Shown here: one piece after another, positions 41,879-50,847 of the stretch | Numbering within the stretch: position 1 is the stretch's first letter | Layout: each line of letters starts with the position of its first letter | Source of the DNA: an uncultured Burkholderiales bacterium | Lineage (GTDB): Bacteria > Pseudomonadota > Gammaproteobacteria > Burkholderiales > Burkholderiaceae_C | DNA: 64,000 nucleotides | Assembly: GCA_903933115.1 (NCBI GenBank) | Contig: CAIZIT010000033.1 | Coordinates: 1 to 64,000, forward strand | Direction: 5' to 3' | Position numbers and translations under genes: made by a program | Notes under the pieces: model-generated | Database searches by the model: none | Told to the model about the DNA's origin: nothing | Seen by the model: only the letters and a program-made list of their open reading frames with translations

Positions 41879-42171
41879 TTACGTAGGCTCCAAGACTTCA
41901 GAAATATCACGCGCCCCGTGCACTATACGAACGATTGTGATCTGCTCTGTAGTGGACTCAAAAAAATCACGTAGTTGCCATGCGCGCATGAGCGCAAGTC
42001 ATCAGAAACTTCGGGCCGCAACCGATAACCCGCGGAATTGAGACAAATTTTTTCGCAATGCGCACGCAATTCAGCCACGAAAGTTCTGGCGCGTATTAGA
42101 TTATCAAGTGCAATATAGTCGCCTATCTCCTCAAGATCGAACGCAGCCAATGGAGTTATTAGTAACTGCAT
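41879..42171 (-). pseudogene. parE: ParE-type toxin, frameshifted in a homopolymer
   Basis: The first ~70 codons encode a RelE/ParE-fold toxin (TPLAAFDLEEIGDYIA, YRLRPEVSDDLRS, GNYVIF). After YVIF the frame breaks at a run of seven T (A7 at 41960-41966 on the plus strand) and stops at 41923. With eight T the translation continues FESTTEQITIVRIVHGARD, the conserved ParE ending, to a stop at 41879-41881 (97 residues in total). The toxin is therefore probably inactive, unless the run length varies or the sequence is wrong here. It overlaps the parD stop by one base (TAATG). Confidence 0.82.
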
Positions 42172-42437
42172 TAGCGAGCTTGGCGAGTCGCCTGCTGCGC
42201 ATATTTGTCTTCTAATCGATCAAACACGGGGGCCGCAGCAAGCGCTGCGCCGCTCGCCTTGCCTTCGGCGATATCATTTCTCAGCGCTTGGAGTTGTATG
42301 GCCTGCTGGCGCTCGGTGTCCTCGAGCAATCGCAGCCCAGCACGGACGACTTCACTGACGTTGTTGTAGCGACCGCTTTCAACTTGGTCGCGGATAAAGG
42401 TCTCAAAATGCGGGCTTAGAGCAACGCTGGTGGGCAT
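42171..42437 (-). CDS. parD: ParD-type antitoxin
   Basis: 88-residue ribbon-helix-helix antitoxin. SVALSPHFETFIRDQVESG, then RYNNVSEVVRAGLRLLEDTE matches ParD/CopG N-terminal DNA-binding domains, and the remainder is the flexible toxin-binding tail. It starts at 42437 with an AGGAG-like sequence upstream and is coupled to parE by a TAATG overlap. A dyad that could be its operator lies just upstream. Confidence 0.9.
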   Translation of the reverse strand: MPTSVALSPHFETFIRDQVESGRYNNVSEVVRAGLRLLEDTERQQAIQLQALRNDIAEGKASGAALAAAPVFDRLEDKYAQQATRQAR

Positions 42438-42707
42438 GAGGCTCTCCTAACCGTTAATAACTATTATTATTTATCAGCCAGCACGGCTTGTCAAGCTTAT
42501 CAGGGTGCGTTTACTGTTATCAAGGAAAAGACCAAGCCAAAACAATCTGGACAACGAAAATTAATTCAGGTTGCTTCAAAGCCTGTTTTGCCTTCAGCCG
42601 CAAATCCACGGCTCGGAACCAAGTCAAAAAAAGTCATTAGGTTTTGAGACAAACGGGGTTTGAGACGCCTTTCTCGGGCTGCAGCAGCAGGTCGCAGTTA
42701 GGAGCCC
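42438..42707. other. Intergenic region between parD and the tRNA-Ser terminator
   Basis: About 270 bp (345 bp to the tRNA itself). It holds the AT-rich parD promoter region with dyad TAATAA-CTA-TTATTA and otherwise no recognisable gene. No partial copy of the tRNA-Ser 3' end, which would mark an attachment site, was found here or elsewhere in the toxin-antitoxin cluster. Confidence 0.5.
42455..42469. promoter_or_regulatory. Possible ParD operator dyad
   Basis: TAATAA-CTA-TTATTA is a 6-bp inverted repeat with a 3-bp spacer, 18 bp upstream of the parD start and within an AT-rich stretch suited to a promoter. ParD proteins autoregulate by binding short palindromes in this position. AT-rich dyads arise easily by chance, so this is tentative. 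Confidence 0.4.
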
Positions 42708-42736
42708 AAAACAAAAAGCCCCGCTTGATGCGGGGC
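42708..42736 (-). terminator. Intrinsic terminator after tRNA-Ser (and lysC)
   Basis: On the minus strand GCCCCGC (42736-42730) and GCGGGGC (42724-42718) form a perfect 7-bp GC stem with a 5-base loop, followed directly by TTTTTGTTTT. It ends the leftward transcript that includes tRNA-Ser. Confidence 0.88.
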
Positions 42737-42782
42737 CTGAGGCTGCCTCAAGTCCTACTGAGCAGGTTTGAGGTCTTTGTAC

Positions 42783-42875
42783 TGGCGGAAACGAAGGGAT
42801 TCGAACCCTTGATGAGGCTCAACACCCCATACTCCCTTAGCAGGGGAGCACCTTCGGCCACTCGGTCACGTTTCC
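42783..42875 (-). tRNA. tRNA-Ser (anticodon GCU)
   Basis: 93-nt class II tRNA with encoded CCA. The acceptor stem GGAAACG pairs with CGTTTCC, the discriminator is G73, the anticodon stem CTCCC/GGGAG encloses CTGCTAA (anticodon GCU, reading AGC/AGU), and a long variable arm and GGTTCGAATCC T arm follow. It begins 11 bp after the lysC stop and probably shares its transcript. Its 3' end faces the toxin-antitoxin cluster. Confidence 0.96.
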
Positions 42876-42886
42876 TAATACCTCTA

Positions 42887-44155
42887 TTATGCCTTATCTT
42901 GGTCTAAATCAAACGTCTTGTGCAATGCTCTGACGGCCAACTCCATATATTTTTCATCGATTACCACAGAGGTCTTGATCTCTGAGGTGGAAATCATCTG
43001 GATATTGATGCCTTCTTCGCTCAAGGTCTTGAACATTTTGCTGGCCACGCCAACATGACTTCTCATGCCAATGCCCACAATGGAGACTTTACAAATTTTC
43101 GTATCTCCGACCACCTCAGCAGCACCCAACTCGGGGACGACTTGATTCTTAAGGAGATCCAATGTTTTTGCATGATCGTTCCGGTGAACCGTAAAACTGA
43201 AGTCGGTTTTACCGTCTTTGCTGAGGTTTTGGATGATCATGTCCACTTCGATATTGGCCTGGGCGACTGCACCCAAAATTTGATAGGCAATGCCAGGCTT
43301 ATCGGGCACGCCAATCACAGAAATTTTGGCCTCGTCGCGGTTGAATGCGATTCCAGAAACGATTGCTTGTTCCATTTTTTCATCTTCCTCAAAACTGATC
43401 AATGTGCCTGAACTGGCCTCTTCTTTTAAGTCGATATCCCATGGGGTAAAGCTAGACAACACCCTCAATGGCACTTTGTACTTGCCTGCAAACTCCACAG
43501 AGCGAATTTGAAGCACTTTGCTGCCCATGGAGGCCATCTCGAGCATCTCTTCAAAACTGATGGTCAAAAGCCTTTTGGCCTCTGGCACCACCCTGGGGTC
43601 GGTGGTGTACACACCATCCACATCTGTATAAATCAAGCACTCACTGGCTTTGAGAGCAGCCGCAATGGCCACAGCCGAAGTGTCTGAGCCGCCACGCCCC
43701 AAAGTCGTGATGTTGCTGTGCTCATCAACGCCTTGAAAGCCCGTGATGATCACGACCTTGCCTTTGGCCAAATCAGCCATCACCCGTTGGTCCTCTATCG
43801 ACTCAATTCGGGCTTTGGTGAAAGCGCTGTTGGTTCTGATGGGCAGCTGCCAGCCCGCATAGCTCACTGATTCAACGCCCTCAGCTTGGAGTGCGATGGC
43901 CAACAAAGCTGATGAGGCCTGCTCGCCTGTAGAGGCCAACATGTCCAATTCGCGCTGGTAGGCCAAATTGGCCGAGGTGGGTGCCAACTCTTTCGCCAGA
44001 CCCAAGAGCCTGTTCGTCTCTCCACTCATTGCTGAGGGAACCACCACCATTTGATAGCCCGCACGGCTCCATTTGGCGACCCGTTTGGCCACATTTTTAA
44101 TGCGATCGGTGCTCCCCATTGAGGTGCCACCATATTTATGAACAATCAAAGACAT
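42887..44155 (-). CDS. lysC: Aspartate kinase
   Basis: First step of the aspartate pathway to lysine, threonine and methionine. 422 residues. KYGGTSMGS is the nucleotide-binding N-terminus, TTLGRGGSDTSAVAIAA the kinase signature and YTDVDGVYTTDPR the aspartate-site block. Two C-terminal ACT domains (about residues 265-420, e.g. ISVIGVPDKPGIAYQIL and VSIVGIGMRSHVGVA) provide feedback control. Followed by tRNA-Ser and preceded by tilS with a 3-bp gap. Confidence 0.97.
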   Translation of the reverse strand: MSLIVHKYGGTSMGSTDRIKNVAKRVAKWSRAGYQMVVVPSAMSGETNRLLGLAKELAPTSANLAYQRELDMLASTGEQASSALLAIALQAEGVESVSYAGWQLPIRTNSAFTKARIESIEDQRVMADLAKGKVVIITGFQGVDEHSNITTLGRGGSDTSAVAIAAALKASECLIYTDVDGVYTTDPRVVPEAKRLLTISFEEMLEMASMGSKVLQIRSVEFAGKYKVPLRVLSSFTPWDIDLKEEASSGTLISFEEDEKMEQAIVSGIAFNRDEAKISVIGVPDKPGIAYQILGAVAQANIEVDMIIQNLSKDGKTDFSFTVHRNDHAKTLDLLKNQVVPELGAAEVVGDTKICKVSIVGIGMRSHVGVASKMFKTLSEEGINIQMISTSEIKTSVVIDEKYMELAVRALHKTFDLDQDKA

Positions 44156-44158
44156 CGT

Positions 44159-45169
44159 CTATTTCACTCGCTGATTAGGCAAAACCCGATATTCTACCAA
44201 CTCAAGGACGTCATTTTTTCTGACCACGAAAGACTCACCCACCTTCAGTTGAATATCGTGCCCCCTCGTGCGACACGCCATGATCAAACGATTCAACTCT
44301 CTCAACTGTGAGGAACTCGCCATGCATCCTTGGGCACTGAGCCAATGGCGCAATACATTCGATCGCCTCGCCTCAGAAAGCGCTTGAAGGGCCTTGATTT
44401 GTGGCGCAATACCAACAGAAATCAAATCCTCCTCGGCCAACTCTTGGAGCAAGGTTTGAGCCTGAGCGATGTGGGCTGCACTTCGGGCCAAAGTTTCTCT
44501 AAAGGTGGGAAACACCTCGTAGAGGGACGGCAGAATTCTTTTCCTGATCTTGTTTCTGGTGAAGCCTTCATCTTGATTGGTGGGATCTTCCACCCAATCG
44601 ATGCCTTGAGAGCTGGCCCAAGTTCTGAGTGACTGGCCACCGACCCCAAGAAGGGGTCGATGAAAGGTGATGCCATTTTGTTGCCACTGCGCTCTCATGC
44701 CCGATAAGCCCGGTAAACCTGAACCCCGTGACAAGGCCAAAACCACAGTTTCGACTTGATCATCTGCGTGTTGCGCCAACGCAATGTGCTGAACGACGCC
44801 ACCCCAATGGGCCTTCAGCACATCTTCCAAAGCTTGGTACCTGGCTCGACGGGCCGCGTCTTCAGGACTTTGTCCCGGTTGGTGCTTGGCGTTCACATGA
44901 ATGGAGGCAAAGGCAATGGCGTTTTGAGCGCAAAATTCTCTGCAGTGCCTCTCAAAACCATCCGCCGCATCTTGAAGTCCATGGTGCACATGGACAGCAT
45001 GCACCTGTCCAGGCCACTTCAAGTGACAAGCCCACAACAATGCCATGGAATCGGCGCCCCCGCTCAAGGCCACGGCCAAAGGCCTTGGTGCCTCAAACCC
45101 ATGGAGCCAATCAGGCACCGTCTTATGGGGATCCAATGGGGAGGAGGACTTTGGGGTTGAATGGGTCAT
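44159..45169 (-). CDS. tilS: tRNA(Ile)-lysidine synthase
   Basis: Modifies C34 of tRNA-Ile(CAU) to lysidine so that it reads AUA. The PP-loop SGGADS is at residues 36-41, followed by HAVHVHHGLQDAAD and LAQHADDQVETVVLAL. GFTRNKIRKRILPSL ends the catalytic domain, with a C-terminal tRNA-binding part. The frame is open to 45211, but the ATG at 45167-45169 is preferred (336 residues). It lies between accA and lysC, 3 bp before lysC. Confidence 0.94.
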   Translation of the reverse strand: MTHSTPKSSSPLDPHKTVPDWLHGFEAPRPLAVALSGGADSMALLWACHLKWPGQVHAVHVHHGLQDAADGFERHCREFCAQNAIAFASIHVNAKHQPGQSPEDAARRARYQALEDVLKAHWGGVVQHIALAQHADDQVETVVLALSRGSGLPGLSGMRAQWQQNGITFHRPLLGVGGQSLRTWASSQGIDWVEDPTNQDEGFTRNKIRKRILPSLYEVFPTFRETLARSAAHIAQAQTLLQELAEEDLISVGIAPQIKALQALSEARRSNVLRHWLSAQGCMASSSQLRELNRLIMACRTRGHDIQLKVGESFVVRKNDVLELVEYRVLPNQRVK

Positions 45170-45261
45170 GAATGAGGATGCTTTTGGACGCCCCCAATGG
45201 AGCGAGTTCAAATGGGGTGCTCCAATTTAAACGATCGCGTTGGTTCAGGCCAATGTGGCAG

Positions 45262-45306
45262 ATATGACCGATATGACCGGTTTGACCGATATGATCGATG
45301 AATTCG
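45262..45306. repeat. Tandem repeat, 9-bp unit, five copies
   Basis: GATATGACC, GATATGACC, GGTTTGACC, GATATGATC and GATGAATTC follow one another at 45262-45306 in the gap between accA and tilS. The first two are identical, the next two differ by one or two bases, and the last is degenerate. Non-coding on the evidence; a small plus-strand frame across it has no homology. Confidence 0.8.
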
Positions 45307-45356
45307 TGGGGCTGATGGAAGTCCTTGAGCTGACAGAAGATTTCCCCCCCAGCCCA

Positions 45357-46325
45357 TCAAAGCTTCGTGTCCGTGTAACGCCCATAGCTTTGGAGCCTCT
45401 CAAATCTTCGCTCCAAAAGATCTTTGGTCTTTAAGTCACACACTTGTCGCCAAGCATCACTCAAACCGCGCTTTAGTTGGGCCGCCATTTGTTTATGATC
45501 CCTGTGAGCTCCACCAACGGGCTCATTGACGATTTTGTCCACCAAACCCAATGCCTTCAAGCGGTGAGCGGTGATCCCAAGAGCCTCAGCAGCCACCTCG
45601 CTCTTGTCGGCCGACTTCCACAGTATGGAGGCACAGCCCTCGGGACTGATCACCGAGTAGACAGAGTATTGAAGCATCAAAAGTTGATCGCAAACGCTGA
45701 TGGCCAAAGCTCCGCCCGAGCCCCCTTCACCAATGATGGTCGTGATGATGGGCACCTCCAGCTGGGCCATCTCAAAAATGTTTCGCCCAATGGCCTCACT
45801 TTGCCCCCTCTCCTCCGCATCAATACCCGGATAAGCGCCAGGCGTGTCTACAAAGGTGAAGACCGGGATTTTGAACTTTTCAGCCGTTTTCATGAGCCTC
45901 AAGGCTTTTCTGTAGCCCTCTGGCCTACTCATGCCGAAGTTTCTCAGCGTTCTCTCCTTCGTATCTCGACCCTTTTGATGACCCAAAACAAGACAAGGAT
46001 TGCCATTGAAACGGGCCAAGCCCCCCACAATGCTCAAGTCGTCGGCAAAGTGTCGGTCACCATGCATTTCCACAAAATCGGTGAACAACTCGTTGATGTA
46101 ATCCAGGGTATAGGGGCGCTCGGGGTGGCGGGCAATTTTGGTGATTTGCCAAGCACTCAAATCGCTGTAAATGTCTTTGGTCAATTGTTGGCTTTTTTTA
46201 GAAAGCTGCTCAATCTCTTGCGAAATGTCCACGGCAGACTCGCTTTGGACGTACCGCAACTCTTCAATTTTGGACTCCAACTCGGCAATGGACTGCTCAA
46301 AATCTAAAAACGTTTTCTTTGCCAT
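45357..46325 (-). CDS. accA: Acetyl-CoA carboxylase carboxyltransferase subunit alpha
   Basis: With AccD transfers CO2 from carboxybiotin to acetyl-CoA, making malonyl-CoA for fatty acids. 322 residues, standard length. The family opening [19 protein letters not shown] and the crotonase-fold blocks [26 protein letters not shown] and [12 protein letters not shown] with [13 protein letters not shown] are all readable. 17 bp after the DNA glycosylase gene. Confidence 0.97.
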   Translation of the reverse strand: MAKKTFLDFEQSIAELESKIEELRYVQSESAVDISQEIEQLSKKSQQLTKDIYSDLSAWQITKIARHPERPYTLDYINELFTDFVEMHGDRHFADDLSIVGGLARFNGNPCLVLGHQKGRDTKERTLRNFGMSRPEGYRKALRLMKTAEKFKIPVFTFVDTPGAYPGIDAEERGQSEAIGRNIFEMAQLEVPIITTIIGEGGSGGALAISVCDQLLMLQYSVYSVISPEGCASILWKSADKSEVAAEALGITAHRLKALGLVDKIVNEPVGGAHRDHKQMAAQLKRGLSDAWRQVCDLKTKDLLERRFERLQSYGRYTDTKL

Positions 46326-46342
46326 CTTCTTTCAACCTCAAA

Positions 46343-46990
46343 TCAATAAGTCACTGGCACAGGATCCAGTGATCTCCAAATATACCAAGTCGCAACGCTG
46401 CAGTAGGGTGCCCAAGCCTGAGCCACCTCTCTCGCATCGCTGCGACTGACGGCCTCGCCCGAGAAATAGTTCTGGCTGATGCCATTCAAAAGCCCCACGT
46501 CATCGAGAGGCAAAACATTGGGCCTTAACAAATGAAAGATCAAAAACATCTCCGCCGTCCAGCGACCAATGCCCCGAATCGCCACCAACTCCTCAATGAT
46601 GTCATCATCGCTCATGCTCTCCCATTTGGTGGGATGAACGTCTCCATTCGTGAAATGAAGGGCCAAGTCTACAATGTACTCGACCTTTCGGGCCGATAAA
46701 CCCGCTGCTCGCATGTCGTCGACCTTGAATTTCAAAACCCGAGCCGGCGTGAGCGTGGACTTGCTCAATGCAGCAAATCGATCCCAGACCGTTTGGGCCG
46801 CTTTCACGGAAATTTGCTGACCCACGACACTTCTGGCCAAAGTCACGAAAGCGTCACCCCTTGTGGCCAGTTTGGCGTCCCCAAATTGAGGGATCAAACG
46901 CTTCATGACTCGGTCTTTTTTGCTCAAGTAACGACACGCTTCTTCCCAGTAATTGGGGCTCTCAGGAGCGATGGAACTTGAAGCCTTCAA
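46343..46990 (-). CDS. DNA-3-methyladenine glycosylase II-like (HhH-GPD)
   Basis: 215-residue base-excision-repair glycosylase of the AlkA/HhH-GPD superfamily. [18 protein letters not shown] is the family core, [18 protein letters not shown] the helix-hairpin-helix, and PLDDVGL contains the catalytic Asp (about residue 164). No iron-sulfur cysteines. The start is not an ATG: a TTG at 46990-46988 overlaps the cysS stop as TTGA and has GGGAG eight bases upstream; another TTG at 47005 is possible. The protein lacks AlkA's N-terminal domain, like other short bacterial homologues. Confidence 0.88.
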   Translation of the reverse strand: MKASSSIAPESPNYWEEACRYLSKKDRVMKRLIPQFGDAKLATRGDAFVTLARSVVGQQISVKAAQTVWDRFAALSKSTLTPARVLKFKVDDMRAAGLSARKVEYIVDLALHFTNGDVHPTKWESMSDDDIIEELVAIRGIGRWTAEMFLIFHLLRPNVLPLDDVGLLNGISQNYFSGEAVSRSDAREVAQAWAPYCSVATWYIWRSLDPVPVTY

Positions 46991-48369
46991 TGCAATTGCT
47001 CCCAAGTGGTGCCTGAAGCGGAGTCCTTCAACACAATGCCCTGATCCAAGAGGGACTTGCGAATTTCATCGGCCAATGCGAAATTTTTATCCTTTTTGGC
47101 TTGAGCCCGTGCTTGGATTTGCTGCTCAATGTCTTGTTCCGTCAGCGTTGCACCGGCTTTTAAAAATGCCTCTGGCGAAGACTCCAAAATCCCCAAACAG
47201 CCGCCCAACGCTTTCAAGAGACCCGACAATTGGGTGTCTTTGGTTTTGTTCACCTCAGAGGCCAAGTCGAACAACACCGAAACCGCCTCAGGCGTTGCGA
47301 AATCCTCGTTCATGGCCTCTTTAAAGCGCTTGGCATAAGGGTTGGCCCAATCGATTTGAGACAAAGGAATGTTCGTGGGCTTGACCGTATCGAGTGCCGT
47401 GTACAAACGCTTGAGGGAAGCACGCGCGTCGTTCAAATGAACATCGCTGTAGTTGAGTGGACTCCTGTAATGACTCCTCACAACAAAGAAGCGAAGTGTT
47501 TCAGCATCAAACACCTCCAAAACCTCTCGAATGGTGAAAAAATTACCCAAGCTCTTGGACATTTTTTCATTGTCCACATTCACAAAACCGTTGTGCATCC
47601 AATACTTGGCCATGGCTTTGTGGTTGGCGCCTTCACTTTGTGCAATTTCATTTTCATGGTGTGGGAACTGCAAATCTGCTCCTCCTCCATGCAAATCAAA
47701 ACTCTCCCCAAGGAGCGCGCAAGACATGGCCGAGCACTCAATGTGCCAACCTGGTCGCCCCAGACCAAAAGGCGCCTCCCACTTGGCTTCCTCGGGCTCA
47801 CTCTCCTTGCCACCTTTCCAAAGGACAAAGTCCAAGGGGTCGTCTTTGCCATCCAGCACTGCAACTCGCTCTCCCGCGTGCAATTCGTCCAAAGACTTGC
47901 CGGACAATTTTCCGTATCCAGGAAATTTTCTGACTGAAAAGTTCACATCCTGCCCCGCACGGTAAGCCAGTCCATTGGAGAGCAGCGTCTCGATCATGCT
48001 CACCATTTGCGGGACATAATCGGTGGCCCTGGGTTGCGCGTTGGGCTCCTCAATATTCAGTCTCTTGGAGTCGTCTTGCAATGCCGCAATCATTCGATCG
48101 GTCAATGAACGGATCGTCTCGCCATTCTCTACAGAACGACGAATGATTTTGTCGTCAATGTCGGTGATGTTTCGAACAAAGTTCACTTTGAAGCCCAAGA
48201 CCTTGAACCAGCGCTGGACGATGTCAAACGCGATCATGGAACGCGCGTGACCAATGTGACAAAAATCATAAACCGTCATGCCACACACATACATACTGAC
48301 CTGACCCTCTCGAAGGGGCGTGAAGTGCTCAATCGACTTGGACAGGGAGTTGAAAATTCGAAGTGACAT
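46987..48369 (-). CDS. cysS: Cysteinyl-tRNA synthetase
   Basis: Class I aminoacyl-tRNA synthetase that charges tRNA-Cys. 460 residues. [18 protein letters not shown] contains the first zinc Cys and the HIGH motif, [18 protein letters not shown] the zinc site, [19 protein letters not shown] the family block and [11 protein letters not shown] the KMSKS loop. Its stop overlaps the TTG start proposed for the glycosylase gene. Confidence 0.97.
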   Translation of the reverse strand: MSLRIFNSLSKSIEHFTPLREGQVSMYVCGMTVYDFCHIGHARSMIAFDIVQRWFKVLGFKVNFVRNITDIDDKIIRRSVENGETIRSLTDRMIAALQDDSKRLNIEEPNAQPRATDYVPQMVSMIETLLSNGLAYRAGQDVNFSVRKFPGYGKLSGKSLDELHAGERVAVLDGKDDPLDFVLWKGGKESEPEEAKWEAPFGLGRPGWHIECSAMSCALLGESFDLHGGGADLQFPHHENEIAQSEGANHKAMAKYWMHNGFVNVDNEKMSKSLGNFFTIREVLEVFDAETLRFFVVRSHYRSPLNYSDVHLNDARASLKRLYTALDTVKPTNIPLSQIDWANPYAKRFKEAMNEDFATPEAVSVLFDLASEVNKTKDTQLSGLLKALGGCLGILESSPEAFLKAGATLTEQDIEQQIQARAQAKKDKNFALADEIRKSLLDQGIVLKDSASGTTWEQLH

Positions 48370-48770
48370 GACGATTTAGAAAAAAATGATTGGTCCACAA
48401 AGCGCCCAGATCCTTGAGAGGTGGAGAGGACTTTGTTTGAAACAGTGGCGCTCCAATGCTTGGATGCAGTGGAGCCCACCTTAAAATACGTTGGCTTGAC
48501 CCCGGGTCATTTGTCCTTGATAAGCTTGGATCCTTTCTTCTTGCAAGAGATTTTTTTGTTTCAACCCTTGCTCCAAGCATCCGAGACCTATTAAGGAGAG
48601 CAGGAAGCTCCACCAATTCCGCTTTCAGCAACTCTGACATCAAAAGATTCACATGAATTCTTTTGACTTCATTTAATATAATGCTCAGGTATTTTACGAC
48701 TTCTTTAATTTTTTTGACCAAGGGCTGGCCTATCAATTCACTTTTTTTAGCTTTTATCAAAAAAGCGCAA
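48370..48770. other. Intergenic region between divergent cysS and the TPR gene
   Basis: About 400 bp holding promoters for two divergent transcripts. A TATAAT hexamer at 48676-48681 on the plus strand could serve the TPR gene, but the -35 region 17 bp upstream is poor. The right part stays open in the TPR frame from 48663, so a longer N-terminus is possible. No RNA gene was recognised. Confidence 0.45.
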
Positions 48771-49298
48771 ATGCAAGGTTCCCAGCTTTGTGCGATCGTT
48801 CTTTTTCTCCTTTGCTTGAGTTCGAGCGGTCCTTGCTTGGCCGACCCTCATGAAGAGGTGTTGAAATTGCTCAAACAAAACTTGAACGATCAAGCCTTTG
48901 TCTTGGTGAGCGAGTACCTCAAAGACCACCCCCTTGATCCTCAAATGCGCTTTTGGCAAGGTAATTTATGGGTCAAAAAGGGAGAAAAGGGACTCGCTGG
49001 GGAGATTTTTCTGCGTTTAACGCAAGACTACCCCGAGTTGAGCGAGCCCTACAACAATTTAGGTATTTTGCAGTTCGAAGCGGGTGAATACCAAAAAGCC
49101 AAAAGCTCCTTTGAATCTGCACTCAAAGTTCAACCCCATTACGCGCTTGCCATGGAGAATTTGGCCGACACGTATTTGTTGCTGTCTCGCACGACCATGG
49201 AGCAAGCCCAAGCGCTGGATCCCCAATCCAAGTCCTCCCGCAACAAGCTAGAATTGATCAATCAGTTGCTGCTCGATTGGAGCAAAGCTCAAAAGTAG
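48771..49298 (+). CDS. Exported tetratricopeptide-repeat protein
   Basis: 175-residue periplasmic protein of unknown function. A signal peptide (QLCAIVLFLLCLSSSGPCLA) is followed by about three TPR units between residues 30 and 140, the clearest being SEPYNNLGILQFEAGEYQKA and a next unit with ALAMENLADTYLLLSR. TPR arrays mediate protein-protein contacts. The reading frame opens at 48663, but the ATG at 48771 places the signal peptide at the N-terminus. It lies upstream of two peptidyl-prolyl isomerase genes. Confidence 0.8.
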   Translation: MQGSQLCAIVLFLLCLSSSGPCLADPHEEVLKLLKQNLNDQAFVLVSEYLKDHPLDPQMRFWQGNLWVKKGEKGLAGEIFLRLTQDYPELSEPYNNLGILQFEAGEYQKAKSSFESALKVQPHYALAMENLADTYLLLSRTTMEQAQALDPQSKSSRNKLELINQLLLDWSKAQK

Positions 49299-49372
49299 TC
49301 GCCAAGCTTCACCCACGTCACCATTTAACCTTGGGACTGGTCAAACCGTTCCAACATCCTGACCCCAAATAT

Positions 49373-50092
49373 ATGTTTTTTGCCCCATCTTCCATTTTGA
49401 ATCGCGCGATGCATGTGCTCCTTGCATCATTGGCATGTCTTGTCCTGAGCTTTGGAGCAGCCTATGCTCAAAGCCCTAACAAAGCCGACAACCCAAGAGT
49501 CAAAATTTCAACCAATCTGGGCGACATGGTCTTGGAGTTGTACCCTGATAAAGCCCCCAAAACAGTGGCCAACTTTTTACAGTATGTGAACGACCATCAC
49601 TATGACGGCACGATTTTTCACCGCGTCATTGCAGGCTTCATGATTCAAGGTGGCGGATACACCAAGGCTTATGCAGAAAAACCCACCCGTGCACCTGTGG
49701 TGCATGAGGGCCAATCTGCATTGGCCAAAGGGGGTGATAAAAACGTCATCGGTACGGTTGCCATGGCCAGAACCTCTGAGCCCAACTCCGCCACCTCACA
49801 GTTCTTCATCAACATTGCTGACAACGCCTTTTTAGATCCAACTGTCGTGCCTCCAGGAGACCCTGTTCCGAGTTTCACCTACAATGGAAGAACCTACACC
49901 AACGTGCCAAGAGCCAACTTGGAGAACAACCCCAAGCTCGTGGGCTACACCGTTTTTGGTAAAGTCATCCAAGGCATGGACGTTGTCGACAAAATCAAAT
50001 CCATTCCCACTGGAGCCTCTGGCCCCTTTCCAAGCGACGTTCCTAAAACGACCGTCATCATCAATTCAGCTTCAATCATCAAATCATCATGA
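49373..50092 (+). CDS. ppiA: Periplasmic peptidyl-prolyl cis-trans isomerase (cyclophilin)
   Basis: 239-residue exported cyclophilin that assists folding in the periplasm. The signal peptide ends in AAYAQS. The cyclophilin core shows [35 protein letters not shown] and a final [15 protein letters not shown]. Compared with ppiB it has an insertion around [19 protein letters not shown] (about residues 150-180). The start is 49373 or 49409; the former gives an N-region with an Arg. Its stop overlaps the ppiB start by 4 bases. Confidence 0.92.
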   Translation: MFFAPSSILNRAMHVLLASLACLVLSFGAAYAQSPNKADNPRVKISTNLGDMVLELYPDKAPKTVANFLQYVNDHHYDGTIFHRVIAGFMIQGGGYTKAYAEKPTRAPVVHEGQSALAKGGDKNVIGTVAMARTSEPNSATSQFFINIADNAFLDPTVVPPGDPVPSFTYNGRTYTNVPRANLENNPKLVGYTVFGKVIQGMDVVDKIKSIPTGASGPFPSDVPKTTVIINSASIIKSS

Positions 50093-50601
50093 CACAACCC
50101 ACCGTTGAGCTCCACATCGCCGAGCATGGCATCATCACTCTCGAGTTGGACGCAGAAAAAGCGCCCTTGACCGTTGCCAATTTCCTGAAAAATATTGAAA
50201 GCGCTCACTACGACAACACCATCTTTCACCGCATCATTCCTGGCTTCATGATCCAAGGTGGCGGTTTTGCGCCCGGCATGAAACAAAAAGAAACCAGTGA
50301 CACCATCGAAAACGAAGCCAAAAACGGTCTCAAAAACGATCACTACACAGTGGCCATGGCCAGAACCTCAGACCCCCATTCAGCGGGTGCACAGTTCTTC
50401 ATCAACGTCGCCAACAACGACTTCTTGAACCACACCTCTCCCACGCCTTCAGGCTGGGGATACGCCGTTTTTGGCAAAGTCATCAAAGGCCAAGACATCG
50501 TTGACGCCTTGAGCAAAGTCAAAACCGCTCGCAAAGGTTTTCACGACGATGTGCCCAAAGAAGACGTTGTGCTGGAAAAGGCTGTGGTGATTCAAGACTG
50601 A
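50089..50601 (+). CDS. ppiB: Cytoplasmic peptidyl-prolyl cis-trans isomerase (cyclophilin)
   Basis: 170-residue cyclophilin with no signal peptide, so cytoplasmic. [39 protein letters not shown] and [17 protein letters not shown] are the family blocks; the catalytic Arg is in FHRIIPG. It overlaps ppiA by 4 bases; the two probably arose by duplication and diverged by compartment. Confidence 0.95.
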   Translation: MTQPTVELHIAEHGIITLELDAEKAPLTVANFLKNIESAHYDNTIFHRIIPGFMIQGGGFAPGMKQKETSDTIENEAKNGLKNDHYTVAMARTSDPHSAGAQFFINVANNDFLNHTSPTPSGWGYAVFGKVIKGQDIVDALSKVKTARKGFHDDVPKEDVVLEKAVVIQD

Positions 50602-50751
50602 GCGCCAAGCGCTCTGTGCACCCCCTTGCATGAATCGCTCCAAAGCGCTGCCATGGGTCGTGCAAGAAGAGGCTTGAACTGTTGACAAGCGGGGCAGAAA
50701 TTGAAGCGACTGGCTTGGCCGGTTGATGAAATAAGTGCTGTGCGCTCTTTA

Positions 50752-50787
50752 CATGCTGTGCATGCTGTGCATGCTGTACAAGTTGCG
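50752..50787. repeat. Tandem repeat, 9-bp unit CATGCTGTG, about four copies
   Basis: CATGCTGTG at 50752-50760 and 50761-50769 are perfect, CATGCTGTA at 50770-50778 differs by one base, and CAAGTTGCG at 50779-50787 is degenerate. It lies in the 246-bp gap between ppiB and lpxH. Confidence 0.85.
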
Positions 50788-50847
50788 TATACATGCTTGA
50801 TGCCCTTTTGACCCCGATGGCCCAACTCAGCCCGCCCCAAAAAACCA

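Noticed and set aside
42783-42875. Genomic island attachment site at tRNA-Ser
   Set aside because: The position is suggestive, but no duplicate of the tRNA 3' end and no integrase gene were found in the adjacent cluster.
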